A stretch of 13,853 nucleotides of DNA from Bacteroidota bacterium (lineage in GTDB: Bacteria > Bacteroidota > Ignavibacteria > Ignavibacteriales > Ignavibacteriaceae): NCBI GenBank assembly GCA_021793635.1, contig JAJYSI010000030.1:1-13853 (forward strand), written 5' to 3'. The notes beneath the pieces are model-generated. The model saw only the letters and a list, made by a program, of their open reading frames with translations, was not told the DNA's origin and made no database searches. A program made the translations under genes and the position numbers. Shown piece after piece: positions 13,379-13,853 of this stretch (positions within the stretch are counted from its first letter, which is position 1; the number at the start of each line of letters is the position of its first letter).

Positions 13379-13853
13379 AATGCCAACCAATTTTTGATTA
13401 TGTTACTTCCTTCGTTAGTTAAAAATGATTCCGGATGAAATTGAATACCTTCCACAGGGTACTCTTTATGCCTTATACCCATTACTATTCCGTCTTCACT
13501 CTCTGCTGAAATTTCCAAAGACAGAGGCAATGATTCTTTATCGATAATTAGTGAATGATATCGTGTAGCTTCAAAATTTTGTGAAATATTTTTGAATATT
13601 GTTCTCCCGTCATGATTTATGTTTGAAGTCTTTCCGTGCATAAGCTTTGGAGCCTTCACAACCGATCCGCCGTAAATATATCCGATAGCTTGATGCCCTA
13701 AACAAACCCCCAGAACAGGTACATTCTTCCCGAATTTATCTATTGCCTTAAGAGACATGTTCGATTGCTCAGGTCTTCCGGGACCTGGTGAGATTAAAAT
13801 TTTATCAGGATGAATTTCAGAAATTGCCTCTTCATCGATCTCGTCATTTCTTT
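13375..13853 (-). CDS. trpG: Anthranilate synthase glutamine amidotransferase subunit (5' partial)
   Basis: This class I glutamine amidotransferase releases ammonia from glutamine for TrpE to make anthranilate. The frame continues past the internal Met at 13758 to the right edge of the window; the added part (RNDEIDEEA, then ILISPGPGRPEQS) contains the oxyanion-region SPGPG motif, so the gene starts beyond 13853. The visible protein has nucleophile Cys in GVCLGHQAIG and the His/Glu pair in IQFHPES, plus YHSLI, all expected for an active amidotransferase. About 160 of roughly 190 residues are present. It may also serve p-aminobenzoate synthesis (PabA role), which cannot be decided from sequence. 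The stop codon overlaps the trpD start (ATGA). Confidence 0.95.
   Translation of the reverse strand, partial: RNDEIDEEAISEIHPDKILISPGPGRPEQSNMSLKAIDKFGKNVPVLGVCLGHQAIGYIYGGSVVKAPKLMHGKTSNINHDGRTIFKNISQNFEATRYHSLIIDKESLPLSLEISAESEDGIVMGIRHKEYPVEGIQFHPESFLTNEGSNIIKNWLAL

Noticed and set aside
12353..13390. trpD start at TTG 13390
   Set aside because: The ATG at 13378 gives the family-typical N-terminus and an ATGA overlap with the trpG stop; the four extra residues have no support.
9906..13853. A trp attenuator or T-box
   Set aside because: The operon's 5' leader is beyond the right edge, so no leader peptide or regulatory RNA can be assessed.
1..13853. tRNA, rRNA, CRISPR, phage or defence-system genes
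   Set aside because: No recognisable tRNA or rRNA segments, repeat arrays, or phage or defence protein motifs were seen on either strand.

Overview
The window is an AT-rich bacterial chromosome segment. Nothing in it is a phage or plasmid backbone. Several traits suggest the Bacteroidota/Chlorobiota/Ignavibacteriota (FCB) group: an erythromycin-esterase-like lipoprotein with a carbohydrate-binding-like front domain, mostly weak Shine-Dalgarno sites, an ECF sigma/zinc anti-sigma pair, and a Thermotoga-type DAHP synthase inside a compact trp operon. This placement is inference; no rRNA or other marker gene is present.

Left part (1-4071, + strand). The window opens inside a lipoprotein gene of the erythromycin esterase superfamily whose first codons lie off the left edge. 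After a non-coding gap holding a 103-bp terminal-inverted-repeat element comes a tight three-gene unit: an ECF sigma factor, a zinc-binding membrane anti-sigma factor, and an unfamiliar membrane protein with a sensor-like loop and two C-terminal zinc ribbons. A plausible ECF-type promoter just before the sigma gene suggests autoregulation. A long AT-rich hairpin follows the third gene.

Middle (4072-4979). This 0.9-kb stretch has no intact gene. It contains the stump of an IS630-like transposase on the - strand, a second copy of the 103-bp element inserted at its 5' end with a 5-bp TTGAT duplication, a short unidentified open frame, and perhaps a third, decayed end of the same element family. 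It looks like a small graveyard of mobile DNA.

Centre (4980-7930, + strand). There are two housekeeping genes: an oligoendopeptidase F (M3 metallopeptidase) and a short IMPDH/GMP reductase family enzyme without CBS domains, most likely GMP reductase. Two overlapping perfect inverted repeats lie between them.

Right part (7934-13853, - strand). This is a tryptophan operon read leftward: trpG (cut by the window edge), trpD, trpC, trpF, a DAHP synthase with a ferredoxin-like regulatory domain, trpB and trpA. Genes overlap by 4-17 bases or abut, except for a 14-nt gap between trpD and trpC. The operon thus joins the first step of the shikimate pathway to the steps from anthranilate to tryptophan; trpE presumably lies beyond the right edge. 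trpA and the GMP reductase gene end tail to tail with 3 bases between them.

Most of the window is ordinary metabolism. The least explained parts are the third gene of the sigma unit and the 103-bp repeat family.
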